Positions 33,718 through 43,031 of a stretch of DNA of 64,000 bases are shown piece after piece (positions within the stretch are counted from its first letter, which is position 1; each line of letters opens with the position of its first letter). The position numbers and the translations under genes are program-made. Under the pieces are notes generated by a model. The model was not told the DNA's origin and ran no database searches. It worked only from the letters and a program-made list of their open reading frames with translations. Source of the DNA: Empedobacter brevis_A (lineage in GTDB: Bacteria; Bacteroidota; Bacteroidia; Flavobacteriales; Weeksellaceae); NCBI RefSeq assembly GCF_965118635.1, contig NZ_CBCPHV010000004.1, positions 186,001 through 250,000 of the forward strand. Reading direction: 5' to 3'.

Positions 33718-35208
33718 ATGAAAAAAAATATTTTAATCTTATCATTATTAGCATGTGCATTAAGTTTTACATCTTGTAGTGACGACGATATCGATCAAAG
33801 ACCATACGATAAAATTGAATTTAGTGATTATTATAAAACTGAATCTGATTTTACAACAGCTTTAAATGGAGTTTATAAAGGTTTTGCTCAGCCTGGGTAT
33901 TACTTTGGGTCAAGTAATTCAAGTGATATTATTTCTATTGGAGATATTATGGCTGATAACTTGATTTTAGATCAACAAGGTCGTAATGCTGGACAAAGAG
34001 CACATACTTGGGCTTATAACTCAAACTCAGTTCCAACTGATATATATTCAACTTCTTATAACATTATTTCAAGAGCTAATTTAATTTTAGCAAATGTGAA
34101 TAATTTACAAGATGGTGAATTCAAAAATAATATTATTGCGCAAGCAAAAGCAGTTCGTGCTTTAGCTCATTTTGAGGTTGCAAGAACATACGCTGAGATT
34201 CCAACACAATCTGCAAATGCAATAAATACAGTAGGTATTGCTTATGTTGATAAATACGATCCTAAAGCAGAAATATCTCGCGATAAAACAATCGGAGAAT
34301 CTTATGATAAAATTATCGCTGATTTAGAAGAAGCAATTCCATTTTTAAGTGCTTCAAATAGTAATACAGCGAAATTGAATCAATATTCTGCGAAAGCTTT
34401 ATTAGGAAAAGTATATTTATACAAAGGAGATTATAAAAAATCAATCGAATTTTCTAAAGCTGCTGTTGATGCAGTTGCTCCGGCAGAAGCTTCTGATTTA
34501 AAAGGATTGTGGACTTCAGAAAATAGTAAAGGAGTTTTATTTGAAATACCTTTCTTAAATACTGATGATCCAACAATTGGAGTAAGTTTTAGTCAAGGTG
34601 CTACAGACGAAAAGATCATTATTGAATACGGGGTTGATAAAGATTTTTATGCGTTATATAATCAGGAAACTGAGAGTGAGCGTGTAAATGCTTATTTTAA
34701 AATTTATCATCCAGCAAATGATGAAGACAGAGCAACAATTGCTGTAAATAAATACATTAATGGTAAAGTGAAGTTAGGTTTGAATAATGGACGTTATTTA
34801 CGTGTTGAAGAAGCTATTCTTAACTTAGCAGAGGCTCAATATTTATCAGGAGATAGTGCATCAGCATTATCATCTTTAGATAGATTGAGAAAAGTAAGAT
34901 ATTCTAAATTTACTGGAGGTGAAACTGGAACTGCTATTTTTGATGCAATTCAATTAGAACGTCGTAAAGAACTAGCTTTCGAAAACGGAGATCGTTGGTT
35001 TACATTGAAACGTTTACAAGGAGTTTCTGGTATATCTTCAGCTTATACAAGTGGTATAAAACGTAGTGGTAATGGATATTTGGCAGATGGTTCGGGAATT
35101 CCATCTTCTGAACAAGTTTTAAAAGTTGGTGCACGTGAGTGGCAATTACCAATTCCGCAAACTGTTTTAAATAAAAACAAAAACATGACACAAACTCCTG
35201 GTTATTAA
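33718..35208 (+). CDS. SusD/RagB-type surface lipoprotein, pair 1
   Basis: The lipoprotein signal ends LSFTSC with Cys at residue 20, followed by SDDD, which fits the surface export signal. The 496-residue protein has the SusD layout: N-terminal segment (YDKIEFSDYYKTESDFTTAL), TPR-like helices (AKAVRALAHFEVARTYAEIP, ALLGKVYLYKGDYKKSI), and the C-terminal block (RRKELAFENGDRWFTLKRLQ, then WQLPIP and a final TPGY). It should lie over the SusC barrel and bind the ligand. It starts 12 bases after the SusC stop. Confidence 0.94.
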   Translation: MKKNILILSLLACALSFTSCSDDDIDQRPYDKIEFSDYYKTESDFTTALNGVYKGFAQPGYYFGSSNSSDIISIGDIMADNLILDQQGRNAGQRAHTWAYNSNSVPTDIYSTSYNIISRANLILANVNNLQDGEFKNNIIAQAKAVRALAHFEVARTYAEIPTQSANAINTVGIAYVDKYDPKAEISRDKTIGESYDKIIADLEEAIPFLSASNSNTAKLNQYSAKALLGKVYLYKGDYKKSIEFSKAAVDAVAPAEASDLKGLWTSENSKGVLFEIPFLNTDDPTIGVSFSQGATDEKIIIEYGVDKDFYALYNQETESERVNAYFKIYHPANDEDRATIAVNKYINGKVKLGLNNGRYLRVEEAILNLAEAQYLSGDSASALSSLDRLRKVRYSKFTGGETGTAIFDAIQLERRKELAFENGDRWFTLKRLQGVSGISSAYTSGIKRSGNGYLADGSGIPSSEQVLKVGAREWQLPIPQTVLNKNKNMTQTPGY

Positions 35209-35230
35209 TAACACAGTTATATTTATATCG

Positions 35231-35263
35231 AAATGGCTATCTTTTACAGATAGCCATTTTTTT
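35231..35263 (+). terminator. terminator after SusD pair 1
   Basis: AAATGGCTATC and GATAGCCATTT form an 11-bp stem with a 7-base loop, followed by seven T. Confidence 0.93.
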
Positions 35264-35667
35264 ATTTTAAAGATAGGTAATTAGAAATCTTAAGTATGAA
35301 AAAAACTAAAGCCTTTTATAATTTGGGAAAAAGTCTTTTTTTATTAATATAATTAATTATACACTATTATAAAATAAAAAACTTATAAGATTTTTTATGA
35401 ATTGAAATTTTATCATTCAGATTTTCGAAATTATTGATAAAATATGTTAAAAAACAATAATATAAATAAGTTTTTTCTAGTAAAATTAAAGTGTGATTTT
35501 TTTATGAATTAAAAATGTAAATGATAATTTTTTTGTTTTTTTTTAAATAAAATATATTTATTCAATCAATAAAGTTAAATATTTGATAAAAAAATAAATT
35601 TATTTTTTTTTGGAAATCTTAAAAAAAAGTTAGAGTTTTGTTTTAAATGTTATAAAAAAATTAAACT
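35264..35667. other. very AT-rich leader region of the second SusC/SusD pair
   Basis: About 400 bp with no ORF or RNA gene, made largely of A and T tracts. TTTG at 35609-35612, an 18-base gap and TAGAGTTTTG at 35631-35640 form a near-consensus promoter with one or two extra bases in the -7 box. Nothing suggesting an anti-sigma/ECF or SusR system is encoded nearby. Confidence 0.45.
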
Positions 35668-38600
35668 ATGAGGAGAAGATTAACATCTTTGGGGTTATTA
35701 GCTTTCCTAGGATTAGGGACTATGGCTTTTGCCCAAGTAACAGGTGTAGTTAACGATGCGAACAATTTCCCAGAGTCTGACGTAGAAGTTACTGTAAAAG
35801 GTACTGATAAAGTTACGTATACAGACGAAAACGGAAATTTTAACATTGATGCTAAAGTTGGTGATACAATTATCATTAATGGAAAAGAATTTAAAGTAAC
35901 TTCTACTAACTTGGGAACTTTAAATTTTAATGAAGTTTCGAAAGATGTAGATCTTGGAGAGGTTGTTGTTGTGGGATATGGAGTTCAGAAAAAATCTGAT
36001 GTAACTGGAGCTATTTCTACGATTAAAGGAGATGTAATGGAAGATTTAGTAACTCCATCTTTTGAACAACAACTAGCTGGTCGTGCTTCAGGAGTTCAGG
36101 TAACCACAAATGGAGGTGTTATTGGTGAGGCTCCAAGAATTAGAATTAGAGGGACATCTTCTATTAATACTTCAAATTCACCATTATATGTAGTTGATGG
36201 AGTTCCTGTGAATATGACAAATTTATCAGGAGGTTATACTGATATTAACCCTTTAGCTGATATTAATCCAAATGATATTGAATCTTTTGAGGTTCTAAAA
36301 GACGGATCAGCTACAGCAATTTACGGTTCTAGAGCGGCTAATGGTGTAATCTTGATTACTACAAAAAAGGGAAAAAAAGGAGCTTTTGATATTAATTTAG
36401 GTATTGTAACAGGTGTTGGTACTCCAATGAAGTATTATGATTTACTTAATGGAGATCAATTCACGATGATCAGTCAGGAGAAAACTGAAAATGCAGGTGT
36501 TGCTAAAGATTATTGGGCAAAGTATTCTGGAATAAACACTGATTGGCAAAGAGAGGTGTTGAGAAAAGCATCTTTTCAATCTGATTATAATTTAGGGATT
36601 TCAGGAGGTACAGAAAATGCTAGATATTATTTATCTTTAGGGTATTCTCAACAAGAAGGTACTGTTATAGGTAATGATTTGCAAAGATATAGTGTGCGCG
36701 CAAACGTAGAACAAGATGTTGCGAAATGGCTAACAATTGGTTCTAATTTAGCGTTTACGAAAAACGATATTTCTGCAATGAATAAATCAACAACTGCGGT
36801 TGGTGGGGTAATGAATAATGTTTTATCTCAGTTGCCTAATGTACCTGTATATGATTCAAATAACCCAACAGGGTATAACGTTGCTTTAAATAATGGAGTT
36901 CCTCAGAATTATATTGGTTTCTCTCCATGGAATACTCGAGGGCATGCTTTCCAAGCATTTAATATTGTTTATTCATTAGCGTCAAATAAATATAACTCTG
37001 TAGCCAATAGAATTGTATCTAATAGTTTCATTAATGTTAAAATTGTAGACGGATTGTCTTATCGATTACAATTTGGTTACGATAATTCTACGAATTTAGA
37101 GACAACTTTTTGGAGTCCTAAACATGGGGATGGATACAGCTACAAAGGAATTATGTCTCAATATAATATATACTCTGATCAATACAATGTTCAAAATATA
37201 TTAAATTATAATAAATCTTTTGGAGGGGTTCATAATTTAGGTGCAACTGCTGTATATGAAGTACAAAAAACTACTTTTTCGTATAATTTAGCAAGTGGGC
37301 GTGATATGACTTCCGATTTTTTTAATCAAAATATTATTACAGGAGCATTCGGAACTCAATCTATAGGAGGAAGTAAAAGTGAAAATGGTATTATGTCATA
37401 CATTGGTCGTGTAACATATAATTATGCAAATAGATATTTTGTTCAAGGATCTATTCGTCGTGATGGAATTTCAAAGTTATCACCTGATACAAGATGGCAA
37501 AATTTATATGGAGCTTCTGTTGGATGGAATATCGCTAAAGAAAATTTCTGGGATAATTTAAAACGAGCTGTAGGTGAATTTAAAATACGAGGATCTTATG
37601 CTCAAACTGGTAATACTGGTTTTGGAAATTACGCATATCAAGGATTATATAGTTTACAGAATTATGGAAATTTTAATGGTATTGCTTATAGCCAAGCAGG
37701 GAACTCTTCTTTAAAATGGGAGACATCTAATAAATTTGACGTGGGAGTTGATTTAGCATTTATTAATAATCGTTTTAGATTTACTTTTGATTACTATCAT
37801 AATTTAACAGAAGATATGATTTTATCAAAGCAATTACCAGCTTCATTTGGGATTCCAGGAAACTCTATTAATATTAATGCTGGTAAAATGTTAAATAAAG
37901 GAATTGAATTAAGTCTTTCAGGTAGCATTATTGATAAAGATAATTTCTCTTGGGATTTTAATGCAAACGTAAGTTTCCAAAAAAATAAAGTAAAAGATTT
38001 ACCAGAGCCTATCGTATATACTAATAATATTGTTAAAAATGGAGAAAGCATAAATGCTCTTTACGGTTATAAGTATTATGGTGTAAATAAAGCAAATGGA
38101 AACCCAATTTATGTTAAAGCAGATGGTTCTTTAATCCAAGGAAATATTGATGATAATACGTATTATGGGTATGATCCAAGTAATCCAAATACTTTAGGAC
38201 AAAGATCTTCATTAGAAAGTACTGATAAATTTATTTTAGGGAACGTAACTCCTACTTATTTCGGAGGTATTACAAATACTATGAAATATAAAAACTTCGA
38301 TTTAAACTTTTTAATTCGTTTTAGCGGAGGTAACAAAATTTATAATAAGACACGTCAAGAATTGTTAAGTTATGATTTTGAAAATAACTCTTCTGAAATA
38401 CTAGGAAGATGGCAGTCTGTAGATAATCCAGGTGACGGATGGACTCCTAAAGTTGTTGCAAGTAGAGGGTCTATAGCAAATCAAACAGTAGCAAACTCTA
38501 GATTTGTAGAAAAAGGAGATTTTATATTTTTAGATAATGTTCAAATTGGGTATGCTTTCCCAAAAGATTTATTATCTAAAGTAAATTTAAAGAAAGCTCG

Positions 38601-38742
38601 TTTATTTGTTTCTGGACAAAATCTATGGATGATTACAGATTACAAAGGTATTGACCCTGAAATGATTTCAACCGAAGGAATTGATAATTATGGTGTTCCA
38701 AGAAACAGAATATTTACTTTAGGTTTAAATGTTGGGTTTTAA
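35668..38742 (+). CDS. SusC/RagA-type TonB-linked outer-membrane protein, pair 2
   Basis: The 1024-residue protein starts MRRRLTSLGLLAFLGLGTMA, nearly the same signal and N-terminal domain as the first SusC. From about residue 95 it diverges: DLGEVVVVGYGVQKKSDVTG is the standard pre-plug stretch, followed by plug blocks SFEQQLAGRASGVQVTTNGG, RIRGTSSINTSNSPLYVVDG and FEVLKDGSATAIYGSRAANG, and a barrel ending RIFTLGLNVGF. The classical form suggests an oligosaccharide or peptide importer, but the ligand cannot be inferred from the neighbourhood. Confidence 0.95.
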   Translation: MRRRLTSLGLLAFLGLGTMAFAQVTGVVNDANNFPESDVEVTVKGTDKVTYTDENGNFNIDAKVGDTIIINGKEFKVTSTNLGTLNFNEVSKDVDLGEVVVVGYGVQKKSDVTGAISTIKGDVMEDLVTPSFEQQLAGRASGVQVTTNGGVIGEAPRIRIRGTSSINTSNSPLYVVDGVPVNMTNLSGGYTDINPLADINPNDIESFEVLKDGSATAIYGSRAANGVILITTKKGKKGAFDINLGIVTGVGTPMKYYDLLNGDQFTMISQEKTENAGVAKDYWAKYSGINTDWQREVLRKASFQSDYNLGISGGTENARYYLSLGYSQQEGTVIGNDLQRYSVRANVEQDVAKWLTIGSNLAFTKNDISAMNKSTTAVGGVMNNVLSQLPNVPVYDSNNPTGYNVALNNGVPQNYIGFSPWNTRGHAFQAFNIVYSLASNKYNSVANRIVSNSFINVKIVDGLSYRLQFGYDNSTNLETTFWSPKHGDGYSYKGIMSQYNIYSDQYNVQNILNYNKSFGGVHNLGATAVYEVQKTTFSYNLASGRDMTSDFFNQNIITGAFGTQSIGGSKSENGIMSYIGRVTYNYANRYFVQGSIRRDGISKLSPDTRWQNLYGASVGWNIAKENFWDNLKRAVGEFKIRGSYAQTGNTGFGNYAYQGLYSLQNYGNFNGIAYSQAGNSSLKWETSNKFDVGVDLAFINNRFRFTFDYYHNLTEDMILSKQLPASFGIPGNSININAGKMLNKGIELSLSGSIIDKDNFSWDFNANVSFQKNKVKDLPEPIVYTNNIVKNGESINALYGYKYYGVNKANGNPIYVKADGSLIQGNIDDNTYYGYDPSNPNTLGQRSSLESTDKFILGNVTPTYFGGITNTMKYKNFDLNFLIRFSGGNKIYNKTRQELLSYDFENNSSEILGRWQSVDNPGDGWTPKVVASRGSIANQTVANSRFVEKGDFIFLDNVQIGYAFPKDLLSKVNLKKARLFVSGQNLWMITDYKGIDPEMISTEGIDNYGVPRNRIFTLGLNVGF

Positions 38743-38753
38743 TTTTAATAGTT

Positions 38754-40316
38754 ATGAAAAAAAATTTTAAAAAATATTTAATTGCGTCAGCGGCAATAGC
38801 AACTTTATTATCAACAGGTTGTACTGAAGATCAAGTTTTAGATTTGGATCCTATTGCAAGTTTATCAGAAAATACTGCATTTACAACTCCAGAGCTAATT
38901 GCGAATGCAATTAATGGAATGTATAATGCCGCTCAAGTAGGATTATATAATGGTTCGGGACGTGGATATGTTTGGGGTGCAGCTTACATTGAGCAAAATG
39001 ACTTTAGGGGAGAAGATATGGTTAATACAGCTGCATTTTTTCAATATACATATGAAGGTACTTATGATGCAACGAATACATTAAATAATGTTTATTATTG
39101 GGTGGACGGGTATCGTTTAATTAATCGCTGTAACATTGTAATTAATGGTGTTCAAGGAGCTGCTGATAAAGGAATTATTTCTCAAGCTCTAGCTGATAAT
39201 TATATTGGTCAGGCTAAATTTCTACGAGCTATTACTCATTTTGAACTTTTAATGCAGTTTTCAAGACCTTACAGTGATAACCCTACAGTAAACATGGGAG
39301 TGCCTTATAGAACGACAGCTCTTGAGAATCAAGCAGCAATAGATGCAGCTTATGCTGTTGATAGATCAACAGTTGCGAGTACTTATGAAAAAGTTTTAGC
39401 AGATTTAGATGAAGCTGAATCTAAAATATCTCAAACAGGAGATATAACTTATGCTACAAAAAATGCTGCCGTTGCATTTAAAGCACGTGTTAAGTTACAT
39501 AAAAGAGATTGGAATGGTGTGTTAAATGAAATTAATAAAATTTCTTCTAGTTATACTCTAACACCTACGCCTTCAGGAGTTTTTGAAAATAACGCTACAA
39601 ATACAGAGTCTATTTTCTCAATAAGACAATCTGCAGTAGTAAACCCAGGTGTAAATGGTGCTATTGGTGCAATTTATAAAGGAAGAGCATTGGGAGCTAT
39701 ATCTCCAATTATTTGGAATGATAAAGAATGGTTAGAAGATGATAAGCGTAGAAAAAAATCGAATAATGTAGATAATACAGGAGATTATATGGCTTATGAA
39801 ACAGCATCAGGTATTTTCTCAAATAAGTATAGAGATATTTCTACATTCACAGATTTTACACCAATTATTCGTTTTGCTGAAATTTTATTAATGCAGGCAG
39901 AAGCAGAAGCTAGATTAAATGGAGTTACTCAAGTTGCATTAGATGCGTTAAATAAAGTGCGTAATAGAGCTTTAACTAATCCAGCATCTCAAGCTTACTC
40001 ATTGTCTAGTTTTACAGACAAAGCTTCATTTGTAAAAGCAGTTATAAAAGAGCGTAGAATAGAGTTTATTGCGGAAGGTAAACGTTGGGGGGATATTCAT
40101 CGTTTGCAAAATGATGATTTAGCTCCAATAGATGGTATTCCTGCTAAAATGGCTAATGGTAATCCATTACTTACTTCATATGGCTATGGACAAGCAGTTC
40201 CTAATTATAGTACGAAACAAATACCTTATTCAAGTAATAAGTTTATTTGGCCTTTACCTGCTATGGAAACTGATTATAATCCTACATTAAAAGCTCAACA
40301 AAATCCTGGTTACTAG
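38754..40316 (+). CDS. SusD/RagB-type surface lipoprotein, pair 2
   Basis: The lipoprotein signal ends in LLSTGC (Cys23), followed by TEDQ. The protein of 520 residues has the SusD features SLSENTAFTTPELIANAING at the N-terminus, KFLRAITHFELLMQFSRPYS as a TPR-like helix pair, KERRIEFIAEGKRWGDIHRL, and the C-terminal KFIWPLPAMETDYNP with final NPGY. It begins 11 bases after the second SusC stop and is the ligand-binding partner. It is only distantly similar to the SusD of pair 1, as expected if the two pairs bind different ligands. Confidence 0.94.
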   Translation: MKKNFKKYLIASAAIATLLSTGCTEDQVLDLDPIASLSENTAFTTPELIANAINGMYNAAQVGLYNGSGRGYVWGAAYIEQNDFRGEDMVNTAAFFQYTYEGTYDATNTLNNVYYWVDGYRLINRCNIVINGVQGAADKGIISQALADNYIGQAKFLRAITHFELLMQFSRPYSDNPTVNMGVPYRTTALENQAAIDAAYAVDRSTVASTYEKVLADLDEAESKISQTGDITYATKNAAVAFKARVKLHKRDWNGVLNEINKISSSYTLTPTPSGVFENNATNTESIFSIRQSAVVNPGVNGAIGAIYKGRALGAISPIIWNDKEWLEDDKRRKKSNNVDNTGDYMAYETASGIFSNKYRDISTFTDFTPIIRFAEILLMQAEAEARLNGVTQVALDALNKVRNRALTNPASQAYSLSSFTDKASFVKAVIKERRIEFIAEGKRWGDIHRLQNDDLAPIDGIPAKMANGNPLLTSYGYGQAVPNYSTKQIPYSSNKFIWPLPAMETDYNPTLKAQQNPGY

Positions 40317-40341
40317 AATTGAATCAGAATATTTATAAACT

Positions 40342-40373
40342 AAAAACCTCGAAGTGAACTTCGAGGTTTTTTT
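40342..40373. terminator. bidirectional terminator between SusD pair 2 and the YheT-like gene
   Basis: AAAAACCTCGAAGT and ACTTCGAGGTTTTT pair over 14 bp (12 with a realistic 6-base loop) with A and T tracts on the two sides. Confidence 0.93.
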
Positions 40374-40385
40374 ATTCGTATAAAA

Positions 40386-41345
40386 TTATTTTTTCTCAAT
40401 AAACTCCCAAGCTCTAATCTCTGCCCAAGAATATTTATTATCTTTTAAGGGAAAACCACAATGTCCACCATATTTTGGCATTTCAAATGTGCAGAATTTA
40501 TGCTTTTCGAAACGTTCAATAGGATAACAATCCTTTCCTAAAAAAGGATCATTTGCTGCATTCACAATTAAACAAGGAGTTGTAATATTATCCAAAACTG
40601 TTGCGGGAGAAGCTTTATGATAATAATCTTCTTTGGAAGAATAATTATGCAAAGCAGCCGTAAAATATTCGTCAACTTCATCAAAAGTTTTTATTTTATC
40701 AATCATTTCCTCATTTAGAACGCCAGGAAATTGTTTTGCTTTTGCCTTAAATTTTGGAACAAGAGTTTTCTTGAAATTCTTAAAATAAACTGTATTTGGA
40801 AACTCTTTTAAAGTATTTGCACATGATTTTAGAGATATTGGTGCTGAAAAAACAACACCACATTTTATTCGATGATTGACTTTGTAATTTCCAAGATAAT
40901 TCAAAATTAAAGCTCCTCCCATCGAATAACCAATCAAATAAATTTGTTTGTAATCTTCCTCAATTGCTTTTTCTACAACTCTATCCACATCATCAATAGA
41001 ACCATGATGATATAAACGACAAGTTGTATTCATTTCTCCGCCACAAGTTCTATGATTCCAAGCTAAAATATTAAACCCTTTTTCAAAAAAATAATCCGAA
41101 CAAGAATTCAAATAAGTTCGTTTCGAATCACCTTCAAGACCATGAAATAGAATAATTAGTTTGTCCTTATTTTCTTGAAAACGCCAATCCAGATTTAGAA
41201 AATCACCATCATCAGTAGCAATTTTTTCTCGTGTATAATTCGGAACAGGATATTGCTTGAATTTGGAAGGATAAATAGTGGAATAATGTGCGTTTCGATT
41301 AAGAAAACTAGGTTTTGGATAGTTGGAGTGTTTTATGTAAGGCAT
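40386..41345 (-). CDS. YheT-like alpha/beta hydrolase
   Basis: The 319 residues follow the YheT/UPF0017 pattern: LIILFHGLEGDSKRTYLNSC as the first strand and oxyanion region, LAWNHRTCGGEMNTTCRLYH, the nucleophile elbow IGYSMGGALILNYLGNY with the catalytic Ser, an Asp in TPCLIVNAANDPFLGKDCYP and a final His in YGGHCGFPL. The family includes esterases of unknown physiological substrate. It follows the DUF721 gene by two bases, so it is third in a recF operon. Confidence 0.9.
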   Translation of the reverse strand: MPYIKHSNYPKPSFLNRNAHYSTIYPSKFKQYPVPNYTREKIATDDGDFLNLDWRFQENKDKLIILFHGLEGDSKRTYLNSCSDYFFEKGFNILAWNHRTCGGEMNTTCRLYHHGSIDDVDRVVEKAIEEDYKQIYLIGYSMGGALILNYLGNYKVNHRIKCGVVFSAPISLKSCANTLKEFPNTVYFKNFKKTLVPKFKAKAKQFPGVLNEEMIDKIKTFDEVDEYFTAALHNYSSKEDYYHKASPATVLDNITTPCLIVNAANDPFLGKDCYPIERFEKHKFCTFEMPKYGGHCGFPLKDNKYSWAEIRAWEFIEKK

Positions 41346-41347
41346 TT

Positions 41348-41650
41348 TTAGAAAATTTTGACATCAATTAAAAAATCCTTTTTTATTTCTTCGTTGATAT
41401 TCGCAAGAATTTTCGATTTTCCCATCATTAATTCTTGACGCATTGCAGGAGAATTAATTTTTACATACAAAGTGCGTTGTCTTACTTCGATGCGATCAGT
41501 ATATTTTTCAAAAAATTTTCCCATCACTGTTCTCCAAGCTTCTTCTGCTTTCACTTCCCAAATCAATTCTTCTTTTCCACTTTGTTTAATGAAATGCTCT
41601 AAAGCTTGTCCTAGCGTTTGCTGATTACTTCTTTTTTCGTACTTTTTCAT
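41348..41650 (-). CDS. DUF721 (DciA-related) protein
   Basis: The 100-residue protein has the DUF721 region: EEAWRTVMGKFFEKYTDRIE, then LYVKINSPAMRQELMMGKSK and ANINEEIKKDFLIDVKIF, a KH-like fold. DUF721 includes DciA, the helicase-loading factor of bacteria without DnaC; the N-terminal LGQALEHFIKQSG helix is also typical. Its ATG overlaps the recF stop as ATGA. The position beside recF supports a role in replication or repair. Confidence 0.85.
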   Translation of the reverse strand: MKKYEKRSNQQTLGQALEHFIKQSGKEELIWEVKAEEAWRTVMGKFFEKYTDRIEVRQRTLYVKINSPAMRQELMMGKSKILANINEEIKKDFLIDVKIF

Positions 41651-42726
41651 AAACGGAAAACTTTACTCTCAGAATTTATTTGTTTGATTATTTGCTCTGT
41701 TCTTTCGGGATGTGTATCGGTGATAAAAATTTGTCCGAAGCGTTCTTCGTTTACCAATTTTATTAATTGCGTCACACGATGTTCATCCAATTTATCAAAA
41801 ATATCATCCAATAATAACAAAGGAGTAATGTTTAATGAATTTTTAATCACTTCTAATTGTGCTAATTTCAGTGCAATTAAATAAGATTTTTGTTGACCTT
41901 GCGAACCAAATTTCTTGATTGGATAATTCGTAATTGTAAACAATAAATCATCTTTATGAATTCCGGCAGTTGAATATTGAGCCGAACGATCTTTATATAA
42001 AGCATCTTTCAGAACAGTTTCAAAAGGCGCATCATTTAATTGAGAAATATATTCGATATTTACTTTTTCTCGTCCTTCCGAAATTTCATTATAATATTTT
42101 AAGAAAGCATCCAAAAATGTTTGAATAAATTCTTTTCTTATTTCATGTATTTTTTTACCTAGATGAATTAATTCTTCATCATAAATTTCAAGAGAAGAAT
42201 TATCAAAAGTATTATTAGCAACAAAATATTTTAGAAGCGCATTTCGCTGAGTTAATACTTTATTATATCGCATCAAATCAGCCAAATATTGCTTGTTCGA
42301 TTGCGAAATAATATTGTCTAAAAATTTACGACGAACTTCACTTCCCTCCTTGATTAAATCGCTATCATAAGGCGAAATCATCACCAAAGGATATTGTCCT
42401 ATATGATCTGAAATTCGGTCATATGATTTCGAATTTCGTTTTAATTGTTTGGGCTGACCAGAACGAACTAAGCAAAAAATGACATCATCAGATTCATTTC
42501 GATCAAAAGTACCTTCTAATGTAAAAAAATCACAATCGAACTGAATATTCATCGCATCTGAATGATTTAGATATGATTTACTTAAAGCCAAATAGTGAAT
42601 AGCATCCAAAACATTGGTTTTGCCTTTCCCATTTTGTCCTACAAATGCATTAATTTTTGGTGAAAATTCGAAATTATTTTCATCAAAATTCTTGAATTGT
42701 CGCGCTTTAAGTTCTTTCAAATACAT
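41647..42726 (-). CDS. recF: DNA replication and repair protein RecF
   Basis: RecF is an SMC-like ATPase that helps load RecA at single-strand gaps. The 359-residue protein has the Walker A motif GQNGKGKTN (30-38), the typical opening YLKELKARQFKNFDENNFEF, YPLVMISPYDSDLIKEGSEV, and the C-terminal ABC-type signature FGSQGQQKSYLIALKLAQLE and Walker B LLLLDDIFDKLDEHR. It heads a leftward recF-DUF721-YheT operon. No dnaN or gyrB is adjacent, as is common in this phylum. Confidence 0.96.
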   Translation of the reverse strand: MYLKELKARQFKNFDENNFEFSPKINAFVGQNGKGKTNVLDAIHYLALSKSYLNHSDAMNIQFDCDFFTLEGTFDRNESDDVIFCLVRSGQPKQLKRNSKSYDRISDHIGQYPLVMISPYDSDLIKEGSEVRRKFLDNIISQSNKQYLADLMRYNKVLTQRNALLKYFVANNTFDNSSLEIYDEELIHLGKKIHEIRKEFIQTFLDAFLKYYNEISEGREKVNIEYISQLNDAPFETVLKDALYKDRSAQYSTAGIHKDDLLFTITNYPIKKFGSQGQQKSYLIALKLAQLEVIKNSLNITPLLLLDDIFDKLDEHRVTQLIKLVNEERFGQIFITDTHPERTEQIIKQINSESKVFRL

Positions 42727-42784
42727 AAAAGCAAAATTACGATATTAATTAGGATTTATAAGATTGATTTGTGTAGTGATTGTC

Positions 42785-42919
42785 AAGCTGAATTTATTTC
42801 AGCTTCTCATCCTCTTTTTAATTTTGTATAGAATTATCATTCAGAGCTTGTTTCAGAATCTTTCTGCAGCATAATTTATTTTTTAATAACGTGATGTGAA
42901 CCTGAAACGAGTTCAGGTT
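42785..42919. repeat. interspersed palindromic repeat fragments
   Basis: The 305-bp gap before hisS has two 8-bp hairpins of one family: AAGCTGAA-TTTAT-TTCAGCTT (42785-42805) and AACCTGAA-ACGAG-TTCAGGTT (42899-42919). Between them is a related half, GAGCTTGTTTCAGAATCTTT (about 42844). Sequences with 'CTGAA...TTTCAG' and 'TCATCC' pieces recur in intergenic DNA of many Flavobacteriia, so these look like REP-type elements. Confidence 0.6.
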
Positions 42920-42997
42920 GACTTTATGAATTTTAATTAAATTCTTTCTAAAACAATGATTTTGAAACAAAATGTCGAGTTAAAAATCAAAATGATG

Positions 42998-43005
42998 TAT
43001 TTTTG
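42998..43005 (+). promoter_or_regulatory. -7 box upstream of hisS
   Basis: TATTTTTG matches TAnnTTTG, 26 bases before the hisS ATG; the -33 box is not clear. Confidence 0.45.
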
Positions 43006-43031
43006 CATCTTTAAAAGAAAGATTTAGAAAA

